Source: JACQHM01 sp964535215 (GTDB lineage: Bacteria; Methylomirabilota; Methylomirabilia; Methylomirabilales; JACQHM01). Taken from it: DNA of 64,000 nt. Position numbers and translations under genes: made by a program. Shown one piece after another: positions 19,345-27,408 of the stretch. Under the pieces are notes generated by a model. It ran no database searches, was not told the DNA's origin, and saw only the letters and a list, made by a program, of their open reading frames with translations. Location: positions 1 to 64,000 of the forward strand of contig CAZHST010000009.1 of NCBI GenBank assembly GCA_964535215.1. The letters are read 5' to 3'. How positions within the stretch are numbered: the stretch's first letter is position 1; the number at the start of each line of letters is the position of its first letter.

Positions 19345-19854
19345 CTAGCCACCGTGCAAGGCACGAGCCTCAAGACCAGGCTCGGGCGGCACGTTCAGAA
19401 CCCCGGTGGGGAACAGCGAGACGATGAACTCGACAAAGTCCTTTACCGAAACAATGCCGACGGGCCCTCCGCTCCGGTCAACCACCGGGATGTGGCGGTA
19501 GCCACCCAGGTGCATCTTGTTGAGCGCGTAGGCGATTCCATCGTCCAGCCCCACGGTCTCCGGGTTCTGGGTCATGATCGGCTCAACGGGACCGTCTAGG
19601 TCGAGCTTGCCGACCACCTTCTTCAAGATGTCCCGTTCGGTAAGGATGCCGACAAGCCGGCCTCCCTCGGTCACCAGCACACACCCGACGCGGGCATCAT
19701 TCATCGCCGCGATGGCATCCCGGATGGAGGTCTCGGGCCTGACACAGATCGGTTCGCGGGGTTTAAGGGACCGGATCGGCTCGGTCAGGATCGCGCCCCG
19801 GATCGTCTGCTCATCCTCATACGCATCCTCGAACTCGCTTGGCGCCATGCCCAT
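19345..19854 (-). CDS. CBS-domain pair protein upstream of korAB
   Basis: This 169-residue protein consists mainly of two CBS motifs (about residues 28-85 and 92-150), with typical MNDARVGCVLVTEGGRLVGILTERD and GYRHIPVVDRSGGPVGIVS stretches. Such pairs bind adenine nucleotides and sense energy state. It has its own promoter and lies 40 bp before korA on the same strand, so it is probably a regulator or companion of the 2-oxoacid oxidoreductase. That role is inferred only from position. Confidence 0.88.
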   Translation of the reverse strand: MGMAPSEFEDAYEDEQTIRGAILTEPIRSLKPREPICVRPETSIRDAIAAMNDARVGCVLVTEGGRLVGILTERDILKKVVGKLDLDGPVEPIMTQNPETVGLDDGIAYALNKMHLGGYRHIPVVDRSGGPVGIVSVKDFVEFIVSLFPTGVLNVPPEPGLEARALHGG

Positions 19855-19943
19855 GGTCCTTGCCCTCCAAGGAGGAGCCTTGAGAGAAGTTCCGGCTCGT
19901 CACGTACAGGGTTTGGGGGAGAAAACCAATCACCCTATACAAT

Positions 19944-19972
19944 TTTTTAGCGTATTGATGACCCGTTGTCAA
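19944..19972 (-). promoter_or_regulatory. Sigma70-like promoter of the CBS-korAB operon
   Basis: On the minus strand a perfect TTGACA (19972-19967) is followed by a 17-nt spacer and TAAAAA (19949-19944, 4 of 6). Transcription would start near 19937, about 80 nt before the CBS gene. Confidence 0.55.
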
Positions 19973-20072
19973 ACAGTTTCTGGCCGTGTTCTGGAACTGG
20001 AACTGAAAAAGTTCTTGACAAGGGTTTGGGATCCGATGTTTTTTAATCCTGCCTTTAAAAGGAGGGAGGATC

Positions 20073-20840
20073 ATGACCGGGGTCCCGATCCAGGATACGG
20101 CAAGGCGGGGTAGGAAGGGGGGGGGCGATAAGAGGTCTCTTTGGATCACCGTTGTCCCCCTTATGCTTTTGGGGTGTGCAACGGCCCCTTATCAGCCTGG
20201 GGGTGTCGGGCCGCTGGTCTCCGAAGAGGAAGAGCTCTCGATGAGAGCCGTCCTGAGCGAGAAGGCCCGGCTGTTCCGGCTTATGCAGGAGCAGCGATTG
20301 CTGGCCGTCGGGGCAAGGTTGCTGGCCCAGTTCGAGGATCCCCCCGCCTTGACGTTTAAGGTCACCGACGGGGAGGAGATCAATGCCTACATCAGCAACG
20401 GGAGCGTCAAGATTACCCTGGCCATGATGCGGTTCTTAAGAAACGATGACGAGCTGGCCGTGATCCTGGGGCACGAGCTGGGGCATCTGGTCTGGGAGCG
20501 CTCGGGGACCTCGCTTGGCGGAAGGTCCCTAAAGGACATGGAGCGGGAGGCCGATCTCCATGGGCTTATCTATGCCTTCAAGGCCGGGTACGATGTGAGG
20601 GCGGCGGCCGAGCTGTGGGCCAGGATGGGAGCGGAACTGTCAGGTCCTCAGGCCAAGCCGTGGAGAAGCCACCCCACCCTTGCCGAACGCTTCATCGTGG
20701 CTCGAAAAGTCGCCCATCACCTCCTGACGATCAGCCCGATGATGACAGCGGAGGAGCTGAAGACTCATCTCTTCAGGCAGCTCAAGGAGAAGACCGACTC
20801 CGCGCCCCTTTCTCAGATCACCTCCACCGGCTGCTGCTGA
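20073..20840 (+). CDS. M48-family zinc metallopeptidase lipoprotein
   Basis: This 255-residue peptidase begins with a basic region, a hydrophobic segment and a lipobox LLGC, so it should be a membrane-anchored lipoprotein. The zinc motif HELGH is at residues 134-138 and the third ligand is probably Glu159 in MEREADLHG. The layout is that of single-domain Loi/YcaL-type M48 proteases involved in outer-membrane protein quality control. It has a GGAGG ribosome site. The C-terminus ends in an unusual Cys pair (TSTGCC). Confidence 0.88.
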   Translation: MTGVPIQDTARRGRKGGGDKRSLWITVVPLMLLGCATAPYQPGGVGPLVSEEEELSMRAVLSEKARLFRLMQEQRLLAVGARLLAQFEDPPALTFKVTDGEEINAYISNGSVKITLAMMRFLRNDDELAVILGHELGHLVWERSGTSLGGRSLKDMEREADLHGLIYAFKAGYDVRAAAELWARMGAELSGPQAKPWRSHPTLAERFIVARKVAHHLLTISPMMTAEELKTHLFRQLKEKTDSAPLSQITSTGCC

Positions 20841-20872
20841 TCTGAAGGAGGAGTCAAAACGCCGGAAAAAGC

Positions 20873-21195
20873 TTGACACCGGCCTTCCGGCAGGTTTATC
20901 TTTTGCGGTGACAAGGGTTTGAGCGATCTCTCGTGGCAGGATCCCACTCTGACTGCACAGTGGATCTTCATGGCATCCACCGGGGGATTCCCATCCATGG
21001 GCTGCTCCTTACCTCCATCCCTTAAGCCTCTCTTGTCGATCCTTCTCAAGACAGGATCCCGTCGAAGCCCTCCCCCACCTCCCTAGCCCCCGTGAGGTAG
21101 GCAGGGCAGCGCAGGCCAAAGCCCCGATTGGGCTTCCTAGCTATGGACAAGGCCCGTATGATCCTTAAACCTGAAGAGCAGGGAGGGTCCAAACC
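20873..21195 (+). promoter_or_regulatory. Promoter and long structured leader before the Nramp-fold transporter gene
   Basis: This fills most of a 355-bp gene-free stretch. TTGACA at 20873-20878, an 18-nt spacer and TATCTT at 20897-20902 form a plausible promoter, giving a leader of nearly 290 nt. Two hairpins can be drawn: 20940-20966 (CCACT/AGTGG extended by GAT/ATC) and 21119-21135 (AAGCCC-CGATT-GGGCTT). I do not recognise a known riboswitch, and there is no U-tract terminator. Confidence 0.4.
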
Positions 21196-22683
21196 GTGGC
21201 GCAAAAGAACAAGCCGACCGCCGGGAAAGTCGAGCAGGTTCAGGCGGGGATGCTCTCCCCTTGGGAGGTGGCCGACCTCCCCACGCCCCCCCCTTTAAAC
21301 TTCGGCACCATCCTGAAAGCCATCGGTCCTGGGGCGATCCTTTTAAGTATCTCCATTGGGAGCGGCGAGTGGCTCCTGGGACCGGCGACGGTGGCCAAAT
21401 ACGGGGCTGCCCTCCTCTGGATCACCACCGTCTCCGTGATCCTCCAGGTCCTTCTGAACATGGAGTTCATCCGCTATACCATGTACACCGGGGAACCGGT
21501 CCTGACCGGCTTCATGCGGACAAAGCCGGGTCCGACCTTCTGGGGGTGGTTCTACACGATCTGCGCCTGGCTCCAGATGGGGTGGCCCGGATGGGCCCTG
21601 GCCTCGGCCACGGCCAGCGCCGCCGCCTTCCTGGGCAGGCTACCCGGGGATCAGGACAAGGGGACGGTCCTTTTCATCGGCTACGTGACCTTCCTCCTCT
21701 GCGTCGCCATCCTGGCGGTGGGAGAGCGGATCGAGAAGACCCTGGAGCGGGTCTCCTGGTTCTTCGTGATCTGGATCATCGCGTATCTCCTGATCATTGA
21801 CCTCTTCATGGTCTCCCCCTCAAACTGGGGGGGGCTGATCAAAGGTTACTTCAGCTTTGGCGTCCTCCCCTCCGGGGCCGACTGGATCCTCCTAGGGGCC
21901 TTTGCCGCCTACTCGGGGGCCGGGGGCCTGATCAACTCCACGGTCTCCAACTGGTGTCGGGACAAGGGCTTTGGCATGAGTGGCTTGGTCGGTTACATCC
22001 CGGCGGTGGTTGGCGGGAAGGCCATCAAGCTCTCCGCGACGGGGAAGGTCTTCAGACCAACACCGGAAAACCTGAACGGGTGGAAGGGGTGGTGGAAGCT
22101 GGCCGGGTTTGACCAATACTGGCTTTGGGCCGGCGGGGCCTTCCTCGGCATGGGCCTCCCCGCCTTGTTGGTCATGGAGTTTGTGAAACCCGGCTCTGAG
22201 CTGGCCGGCTGGGCGACGGCGGCCCACATCGCCAACGCCCTCTCTCAGGTTGGGGGACGCTCCCTCTGGTTCCTGACCCTCCTGGTAGGTTTCTGGATCC
22301 TCTTCGGCACCCAGCTGGGGATTATGGACGGCTTCGTCCGGCTGGCCACCGACAACCTCTGGGCTGGAAGCCCAAAAATCAGGGAGTGGGTCAGGGGCGA
22401 TGTCAGGAAGGTCTACTACACCTTCCTGCTCCTCTTCGCCCTCTCAGGGTGTGTCCTGATCAACGCCGCCCCGCCCCTGATGCTGATCAAGATCGGGGCC
22501 AACATGGCGGGCTTAAACTTCGTCTTCCTCGCCATCCACACCCTGATCATCAACCGGAAGTTTCTCCCCAAGGAACTCCGCCCGCCCCTGTGGCGACAGG
22601 TCGTGCTGGTCTTAACGGCCCTCTTCTTCCTTTTCTTCGTCACGATGCTGATCCTGAACCAGGTCTTTGGGGTAAAGTTCTAA
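21196..22683 (+). CDS. Nramp-fold transporter lacking the metal-binding motifs
   Basis: This 495-residue integral membrane protein has about eleven helices. The first helix, AIGPGAILLSISIGSGEWLL, matches the Nramp TM1 context (GPG followed by an unwound segment). However, the Asp and Asn of DPGN that bind divalent metal are replaced, giving GSGE. The TM6 MPH motif is also absent; the corresponding segment reads AYSGAGGLINS. It is therefore probably not a manganese or iron transporter. The GTG start has a GGGAGGG site. The adjacent glycolate oxidase genes suggest an organic acid or other non-metal substrate. Confidence 0.75.
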   Translation: MAQKNKPTAGKVEQVQAGMLSPWEVADLPTPPPLNFGTILKAIGPGAILLSISIGSGEWLLGPATVAKYGAALLWITTVSVILQVLLNMEFIRYTMYTGEPVLTGFMRTKPGPTFWGWFYTICAWLQMGWPGWALASATASAAAFLGRLPGDQDKGTVLFIGYVTFLLCVAILAVGERIEKTLERVSWFFVIWIIAYLLIIDLFMVSPSNWGGLIKGYFSFGVLPSGADWILLGAFAAYSGAGGLINSTVSNWCRDKGFGMSGLVGYIPAVVGGKAIKLSATGKVFRPTPENLNGWKGWWKLAGFDQYWLWAGGAFLGMGLPALLVMEFVKPGSELAGWATAAHIANALSQVGGRSLWFLTLLVGFWILFGTQLGIMDGFVRLATDNLWAGSPKIREWVRGDVRKVYYTFLLLFALSGCVLINAAPPLMLIKIGANMAGLNFVFLAIHTLIINRKFLPKELRPPLWRQVVLVLTALFFLFFVTMLILNQVFGVKF

Positions 22684-22701
22684 GGGCTGGAGGAGGACGT
22701 G

Positions 22702-24168
22702 ATGGACAGGGAGCGGATTGCCAGGGAACTCCTCAAGATCGTCGGGCCCGATGGGGTGATCGCGGACCCGGACGAGCGGAAGGTCTACGAGACCGATGGC
22801 CTGACCCTTTACAAGGCCCTCCCCGACTTCGTCGTCCTCCCCCGGACAACGGAGCAGGTCGTCCAGGTCGTGAAGCTCTGCCACCGGGAGAAGATCCCCT
22901 TTGTCCCAAGGGGGGCCGGGACGGGACTTTCCGGCGGGGCCCTGACCTTGGAAGGCGGCGTCCTCATCGGCTTAAACCGCATGAACCGGATCCTGGAAAT
23001 TGACTACGAGAACATGAGGGCGTTAGTCGAACCGGGGCTTGTCAACATCTGGCTGACGAACGCGATCTCCAGCCGGGGCTACTATTATGCCCCGGATCCG
23101 GCCAGCCAGGCGGCCTGTAGCCTCGGCGGGAACGTCGCTGAGAACTCCGGTGGTCCCCATTGTCTCAAGTATGGGGTGACGACGAACCATGTCTTGGGAC
23201 TGGAGGTGGTGACGGCGACCGGGGAGCTCCTCTGGATCGGGGGGAAGACGCTGGACCCCCCCGGGTATGACCTTGTCGGGGTCTTCGTCGGCTCCGAGGG
23301 GACCTTCGGGATCGCCACCAAGATCCTCGTCCGGATCATGAGGAAACCGGAGGCCGTGAAGACCTTGATGGCCGTCTTCGAAACGATTGAGGAGGCGAGC
23401 GCCACCGTCTCCGGGATCATCGCTCACGGGATCATCCCTGCCGCCATCGAGATGATGGACAACTTAAGCATCCAGGCCGTGGAGGAGGGGGTCCACGCTG
23501 GCTATCCCACCGATGCCGGGGCTGTCCTCCTGATTGAGGTGGATGGTCCCAAGGCTGAGGTCGAAGCCCTGGTGGACCCCATTATCCAGGTCTGCAAGGA
23601 GAACCATACCCGAGAGGTCAGGATCGCCAGGGATGAAGCGGAACGCCTCCTCCTCTGGAAAGGACGGAAGGCAGCCTTCGCCGCCATGGGGCACTTGAGC
23701 CCCGACTACTACGTCCAGGACGCCGTGATCCCGAGGACCAGGCTCCCCCAGATCCTGACGGAGATTCAGGAGCTCAGCCGCCGGTACGGCCTCCGGGTGG
23801 CCAACGTCTTTCACGCCGGCGACGGGAACCTCCACCCCCTGATCCTCTACGATGGCCGGAATGAGGGGGAGCTTGTACGGGTCGAGGCCCTGGGGGCCGA
23901 AATCATGAAGCGCTGCATCGCCGTGGGGGGGGCGATCACGGGGGAGCACGGGGTCGGCCTGGAGAAGCGGGACTTCATGCCCCTGATGTTCACCGATGAC
24001 GATTTAGAGGCTTTAAGGAAGGTGAAACGGGTCTGGAACCCCGAAGGCCTCTTAAACCCCGGGAAGATCTTCCCGACCTCGAAGTCCTGCGTCGAGGTGG
24101 GGGCGGCCCACGGCCACGGGTTTAAGCCCCACCGGATCGAAAGAGAAGGGCTCGCCCAGCGGTTCTGA
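22702..24168 (+). CDS. glcD: FAD-linked 2-hydroxyacid dehydrogenase, GlcD subunit
   Basis: This 488-residue flavoprotein of the VAO/PCMH family oxidises glycolate, D-lactate or a related 2-hydroxyacid. The FAD-binding segment PRGAGTGLSGGAL (about residues 72-84) and the GNVAENSGGPHCLKYG motif are intact. The C-terminal FAD-oxidase domain includes NVFHAGDGNLHPLILYD and GGAITGEHGVGLEKRDFM. The ATG at 22702 follows AGGAGGA. With GlcE and GlcF downstream it should form the membrane-associated three-subunit glycolate oxidase. The DsrE gene between glcD and glcE is unusual. Confidence 0.93.
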   Translation: MDRERIARELLKIVGPDGVIADPDERKVYETDGLTLYKALPDFVVLPRTTEQVVQVVKLCHREKIPFVPRGAGTGLSGGALTLEGGVLIGLNRMNRILEIDYENMRALVEPGLVNIWLTNAISSRGYYYAPDPASQAACSLGGNVAENSGGPHCLKYGVTTNHVLGLEVVTATGELLWIGGKTLDPPGYDLVGVFVGSEGTFGIATKILVRIMRKPEAVKTLMAVFETIEEASATVSGIIAHGIIPAAIEMMDNLSIQAVEEGVHAGYPTDAGAVLLIEVDGPKAEVEALVDPIIQVCKENHTREVRIARDEAERLLLWKGRKAAFAAMGHLSPDYYVQDAVIPRTRLPQILTEIQELSRRYGLRVANVFHAGDGNLHPLILYDGRNEGELVRVEALGAEIMKRCIAVGGAITGEHGVGLEKRDFMPLMFTDDDLEALRKVKRVWNPEGLLNPGKIFPTSKSCVEVGAAHGHGFKPHRIEREGLAQRF

Positions 24169-24185
24169 GCAAGGGAGGTGAGCCT

Positions 24186-24548
24186 ATGGCGAAGCTCCTG
24201 TACGTTGGCTCCCATGGTTCGGAGGACCCGACCCGAGCAGGTCTCGTCTTCGTCGCCGCAAACGGGGCGAGGGATACCGGCCACGAGGCCACAATCGGCC
24301 TGATCGCTGACGGGGTACTCCTTATGAAGGACCCCATTGCCGAAGCGACCATCCCTGTGGGCTTTCCTCCGGTCAAAGAGCTGATGAAGACAGCCATTGA
24401 CAAGGGTGTCGTGATCCGTGTCTGAGCTGGCTGAGCCCGCGCCCGCGGGGTAACCGACCAGGATTTGGTCGGTAAGAATGCGACAATGATGACCCCGGTC
24501 GAGTTCGCCAACCTGTGCGCAGAGGCGACCAACGTCATCTCGATCTAG
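24186..24548 (+). CDS. DsrE-family protein with two in-frame UGA codons (predicted selenoprotein)
   Basis: This is a DsrE/DsrF-like protein of 120 residues if both TGA codons are read through. Codons 1-79 give a DsrE fold start (MAKLLYVGSHGSEDPTRAG). TGA codons lie at 80 (24423-24425) and 83 (24432-24434), where DsrE relatives have a Cys-x-x-Cys followed by AxARG. The same frame then continues ARARGVTDQDLVGKNA, MMTPVEFANLC and a normal TAG. A perfect 8-bp hairpin sits just downstream. The protein is thus predicted to have a Sec-Ala-Gly-Sec redox pair. Ending it at 79 residues would lose the conserved C-terminus. It is sandwiched between glcD and glcE. Confidence 0.82.
24453..24473 (+). promoter_or_regulatory. 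SECIS-like stem-loop inside the DsrE-family gene
   Basis: ACCGACCA (24453-24460) and TGGTCGGT (24466-24473) form a perfect 8-bp stem with the 5-nt loop GGATT. The first loop base, G, lies 35 nt after the first TGA and 26 nt after the second. As I recall the bacterial SECIS model, it asks for a G in the first two loop positions and a 16-37 nt distance; both TGAs fit. Confidence 0.7.
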
Positions 24549-24568
24549 GCCGTCGTGCCAGCAGGCCT

Positions 24569-25945
24569 ATGAAGGAGGCTGAAACCTTCCAGCAGATGAT
24601 CGACACCGGCTTGTTAACAAAACAAATAAGTTCCATCGTCGGCGAGGCGAACATCCTGGCTGATGAAGGGGTGAAGGCGTATGCCGTCGATGGGCTGGTC
24701 CCCAAGGCCGTTGTCTTCCCCGGTTCTGTGGAGGAGCTTTCCGGGGTGATGACGTTCGCCTCGGAGGAGAGGCTTGCGGTCATCCCCTGGGGGGGCGGAA
24801 CCGCCATGGGGCTCGGGGGGATCCCGGAACGGGTGGACCTGGTCGTCTCTCTGAAACGGTTAAACCGGATCATCGAGCACGAGCCTGCTGATCTTACGGC
24901 CTCCGTCCAGGCCGGCCTCTCTTTACGCGAGTTCCAGGCCTTCCTTGGAAGGAGTGGCCAGTTCCTGGCCCTCGATCCCCCCCATCCTGACCGGGCAACG
25001 ATCGGGGGGATCCTGGCCGCGAATTCCAGTGGTCCAAGACGGCTCCGGTACGGATCGGCCAGGGATCTGTTGATCGGGATCAAAGTCGTCCAGGCCGACG
25101 GCAGGGTGATCAAGGCAGGGGCCAAGGTCGTCAAGAACGTGACCGGCTACGACCTGAACAAGCTTTTCATCGGCTCCCTGGGCACCTTGGGGATCATCGT
25201 GGAGGCGAATTTCAAGCTCCTTCCCCTCCCGGTGGACGAGCGGACCTACCTGGCCCCTTTCCCCTCCATCGAGGCCGCCCAAGAGGCCGTCCGGAGGATC
25301 CTGGATTCGCCGCTTGTGCCAAGCGCCCTGGAAATCGTGAGCCCGGTCGCAGGCAGGAAGGTGGCAGAGCAGGCAGGCCTTGAGTGGTGGGGGAGCTATG
25401 CCCTTGCCGTCTCCGTGGGGAGTGTCCGGGAGGCGGTGGATGCCCAGCTCGAGACGATTCGAAGGTTCTGCAAAGAGGCCGGGGGCCCCCAAGGGGAGGT
25501 TCTTGAAGGCCGGCTCCATACCGCCCTTTGGGCAGCGATCCAGGACTTTGCCCCCTCCGGCCGGCAGCGGGCCACCCTCAAAGCCAGCGTCCTCTTGACC
25601 AAGGTCCCCGAGGTCATCAGGACCGGCCAGGAGGCCGCCACAAAGCGGTCCCTGGAATGCGCCGTTGTGGCCTCGGCCGGTTCCGGGATCGTGAGGTTCT
25701 ACCTGAACAGCGACGACATACCCGGGGCGTTCGTCCAGAAGGTGGCCGAGATGGCTGAAACGGTCAGGACCTTCATCTCGGCATCGGAGGGGAGCCTGAT
25801 CATCCTGGACGCCCCGCCGGAGGTGAAAAAGCGGATTGATGTATGGGGGCCCGTTGGCAAACCCCTGGCCTTGATGCAGGCGTTAAAACAGGAGTTCGAT
25901 CCCGGGAGGATCTTAAACCCTGGAAGGTTCGTTGGAGAAATCTAG
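24569..25945 (+). CDS. glcE: FAD-linked glycolate oxidase subunit, GlcE-like
   Basis: This 458-residue subunit has the FAD_binding_4 domain (IPWGGGTAMGLGGIP near residue 75; ATIGGILAANSSGPRRLRYG; KNVTGYDLNKLFIGSLGTLG) and a shorter C-terminal part, as in GlcE. It probably pairs with GlcD and GlcF. The ATG at 24569 follows the DsrE stop by 20 bp; the frame is open upstream but that stretch codes for the DsrE C-terminus in another frame. No strong ribosome site is seen, so translation may depend on ribosomes that finish the DsrE gene. Confidence 0.87.
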   Translation: MKEAETFQQMIDTGLLTKQISSIVGEANILADEGVKAYAVDGLVPKAVVFPGSVEELSGVMTFASEERLAVIPWGGGTAMGLGGIPERVDLVVSLKRLNRIIEHEPADLTASVQAGLSLREFQAFLGRSGQFLALDPPHPDRATIGGILAANSSGPRRLRYGSARDLLIGIKVVQADGRVIKAGAKVVKNVTGYDLNKLFIGSLGTLGIIVEANFKLLPLPVDERTYLAPFPSIEAAQEAVRRILDSPLVPSALEIVSPVAGRKVAEQAGLEWWGSYALAVSVGSVREAVDAQLETIRRFCKEAGGPQGEVLEGRLHTALWAAIQDFAPSGRQRATLKASVLLTKVPEVIRTGQEAATKRSLECAVVASAGSGIVRFYLNSDDIPGAFVQKVAEMAETVRTFISASEGSLIILDAPPEVKKRIDVWGPVGKPLALMQALKQEFDPGRILNPGRFVGEI

Positions 25946-25947
25946 CG

Positions 25948-27282
25948 ATGGGCATGCCTGTCGAAACCACAGCCGGACAAACCCTGAAGGGTGCCTTTGA
26001 CCAGCACGACCCGCCGGAGATTGACAAGTACCTGGACTGCGTCCACTGCGGCATGTGCCTTCCCACCTGCCCTACGTATCTGGAGCTGGGCAACGAGATG
26101 GACTCCCCCCGAGGACGGATCTACCTGATCCGGGCCGCCTCCGAGGGGAGGATCGGGATCAACGAAACCTTCGTCAAGCACATGAACCTCTGCCTCGTCT
26201 GCCGGGCCTGCGAGACGGCCTGCCCCTCGGGGGTCCAGTTCGGCCACCTGATGGAGGCGGCCAGGGGCCAGATCGAGCGGAGGTACAAGTACCCCCTTTC
26301 GGAGCGTCTCCTTCGGGCCCTGATCTTGAATCTCTTTACCAATGCCAAACGGATGGCCCTCCTGATGGCCCCCCTCCGGTGGTATCAGCGGACAGGACTC
26401 CAAAAGCTGGTGAGGGCTTCAGGGGTCTTGAAGCTCTTCGGCCGGTTCGGAGCCATGGAGGCCCTCCTCCCCCCTATCCCCGATCCCAAGCTTCGCCAGG
26501 CCCTTCCCGGCCTCCTCCCGGCCAAGGGGGCGAAAAGGACCCGGGTGGGGCTCTTGACGGGCTGTGTCCAGAGGATCCTCTTTCCCCATGTGAATCTGGC
26601 AACGGCCCACGTCCTGGCCGAGAACGGCTTCGAGGTGGTGGTGCCGGAAGACCAGGGATGCTGCGGTTCCCTGTTGATCCACGAAGGGGAGCGGGAGAAG
26701 GGGAAGGGATTTGCCAGGCGAACCATCGAGACCTTCGAGAGAGCGGGTGTCGAGGTCATCATCGTCAACGCGGCGGGGTGTGGCTCCGTCATGAAGGAGT
26801 ACGATGAGCTGTTGAAGACCGATCCGGTGTATGCGGAGCGGGCCCGGGCCTTCAGCCGGAAGGTGAAGGACATTTGTGAGATCCTGGCCGATCTCCCCTT
26901 GGACGGACGGTTAAAGCCCCTCCCTCTGAAGGTGACCTACCATGAACCGTGCCACCTGGCCCACGGCCAACGGGTCCGGCTGGAACCCAGGATCCTCTTG
27001 AAGGCGATCCCAGGGCTTCAACTGATCGAACTCCGGGAATCGGACATGTGCTGTGGGAGCGCCGGGGTCTACAACCTCCTGTTCCCTGAACTCTCCGGGA
27101 GGCTCCTCGAACGGAAGCTGGACAGGATCGTGGAGACCGGGGCCGAGGTCCTTGTGAGCGGGAACCCCGGCTGTCTCCTCCAGATCGAGATGGGGCTGAA
27201 AAAGAGAGGGCTGAACCTCCGGACCGTCCATCCCGTCGAGCTGTTGGACTGGTCCTACAAGGGGGCTGTCCCGCCCCGGTGA
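25948..27282 (+). CDS. glcF: Glycolate oxidase iron-sulfur subunit GlcF
   Basis: This 444-residue protein has two 4Fe-4S motifs: CVHCGMCLPTCP (Cys 31, 34, 37, 41) and CLVCRACETACP (Cys 82, 85, 88, 92). Two C-terminal CCG domains follow (QGCCGSL and DMCCGSAGVYN), each typical of heterodisulfide-reductase-like electron carriers. It would pass electrons from GlcD/GlcE to the quinone pool. The ATG is two bases after the glcE stop. Confidence 0.92.
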   Translation: MGMPVETTAGQTLKGAFDQHDPPEIDKYLDCVHCGMCLPTCPTYLELGNEMDSPRGRIYLIRAASEGRIGINETFVKHMNLCLVCRACETACPSGVQFGHLMEAARGQIERRYKYPLSERLLRALILNLFTNAKRMALLMAPLRWYQRTGLQKLVRASGVLKLFGRFGAMEALLPPIPDPKLRQALPGLLPAKGAKRTRVGLLTGCVQRILFPHVNLATAHVLAENGFEVVVPEDQGCCGSLLIHEGEREKGKGFARRTIETFERAGVEVIIVNAAGCGSVMKEYDELLKTDPVYAERARAFSRKVKDICEILADLPLDGRLKPLPLKVTYHEPCHLAHGQRVRLEPRILLKAIPGLQLIELRESDMCCGSAGVYNLLFPELSGRLLERKLDRIVETGAEVLVSGNPGCLLQIEMGLKKRGLNLRTVHPVELLDWSYKGAVPPR

Positions 27283-27408
27283 GAGGCGTTCAGGCCCTTT
27301 TCAGCCGGTGGAGACGGCCCTCCGGGGATTTGCGACTTGGAGGGTTGTCCTGTTTTCTGGGGAATCGCTAGGTTTCGTAAATCTTTAAAGGACGCGGGGG
27401 ATACAAAG

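Noticed and set aside
19305..19373. Upstream start for korA overlapping the CBS gene
   Set aside because: The extra residues lack similarity to KorA, whereas the ATG at 19304 has a good ribosome site.
20015..20047. TTGACA followed by TTTAAT as a promoter for the M48 protease gene
   Set aside because: The spacer would be 21 nt; at 17 or 18 nt only a poor T-run is found.
24186..24425. Reading the DsrE-family gene as a complete 79-residue protein ending at the first TGA
   Set aside because: The same frame continues with family-like sequence to a TAG at 24546, and relatives have Cys at the TGA sites.
24186..24548. A genetic code in which UGA means an ordinary amino acid such as Trp or Gly
   Set aside because: Many genes in the window end properly at TGA (for example amidase, murF, mtnA), and only this gene has internal TGAs.
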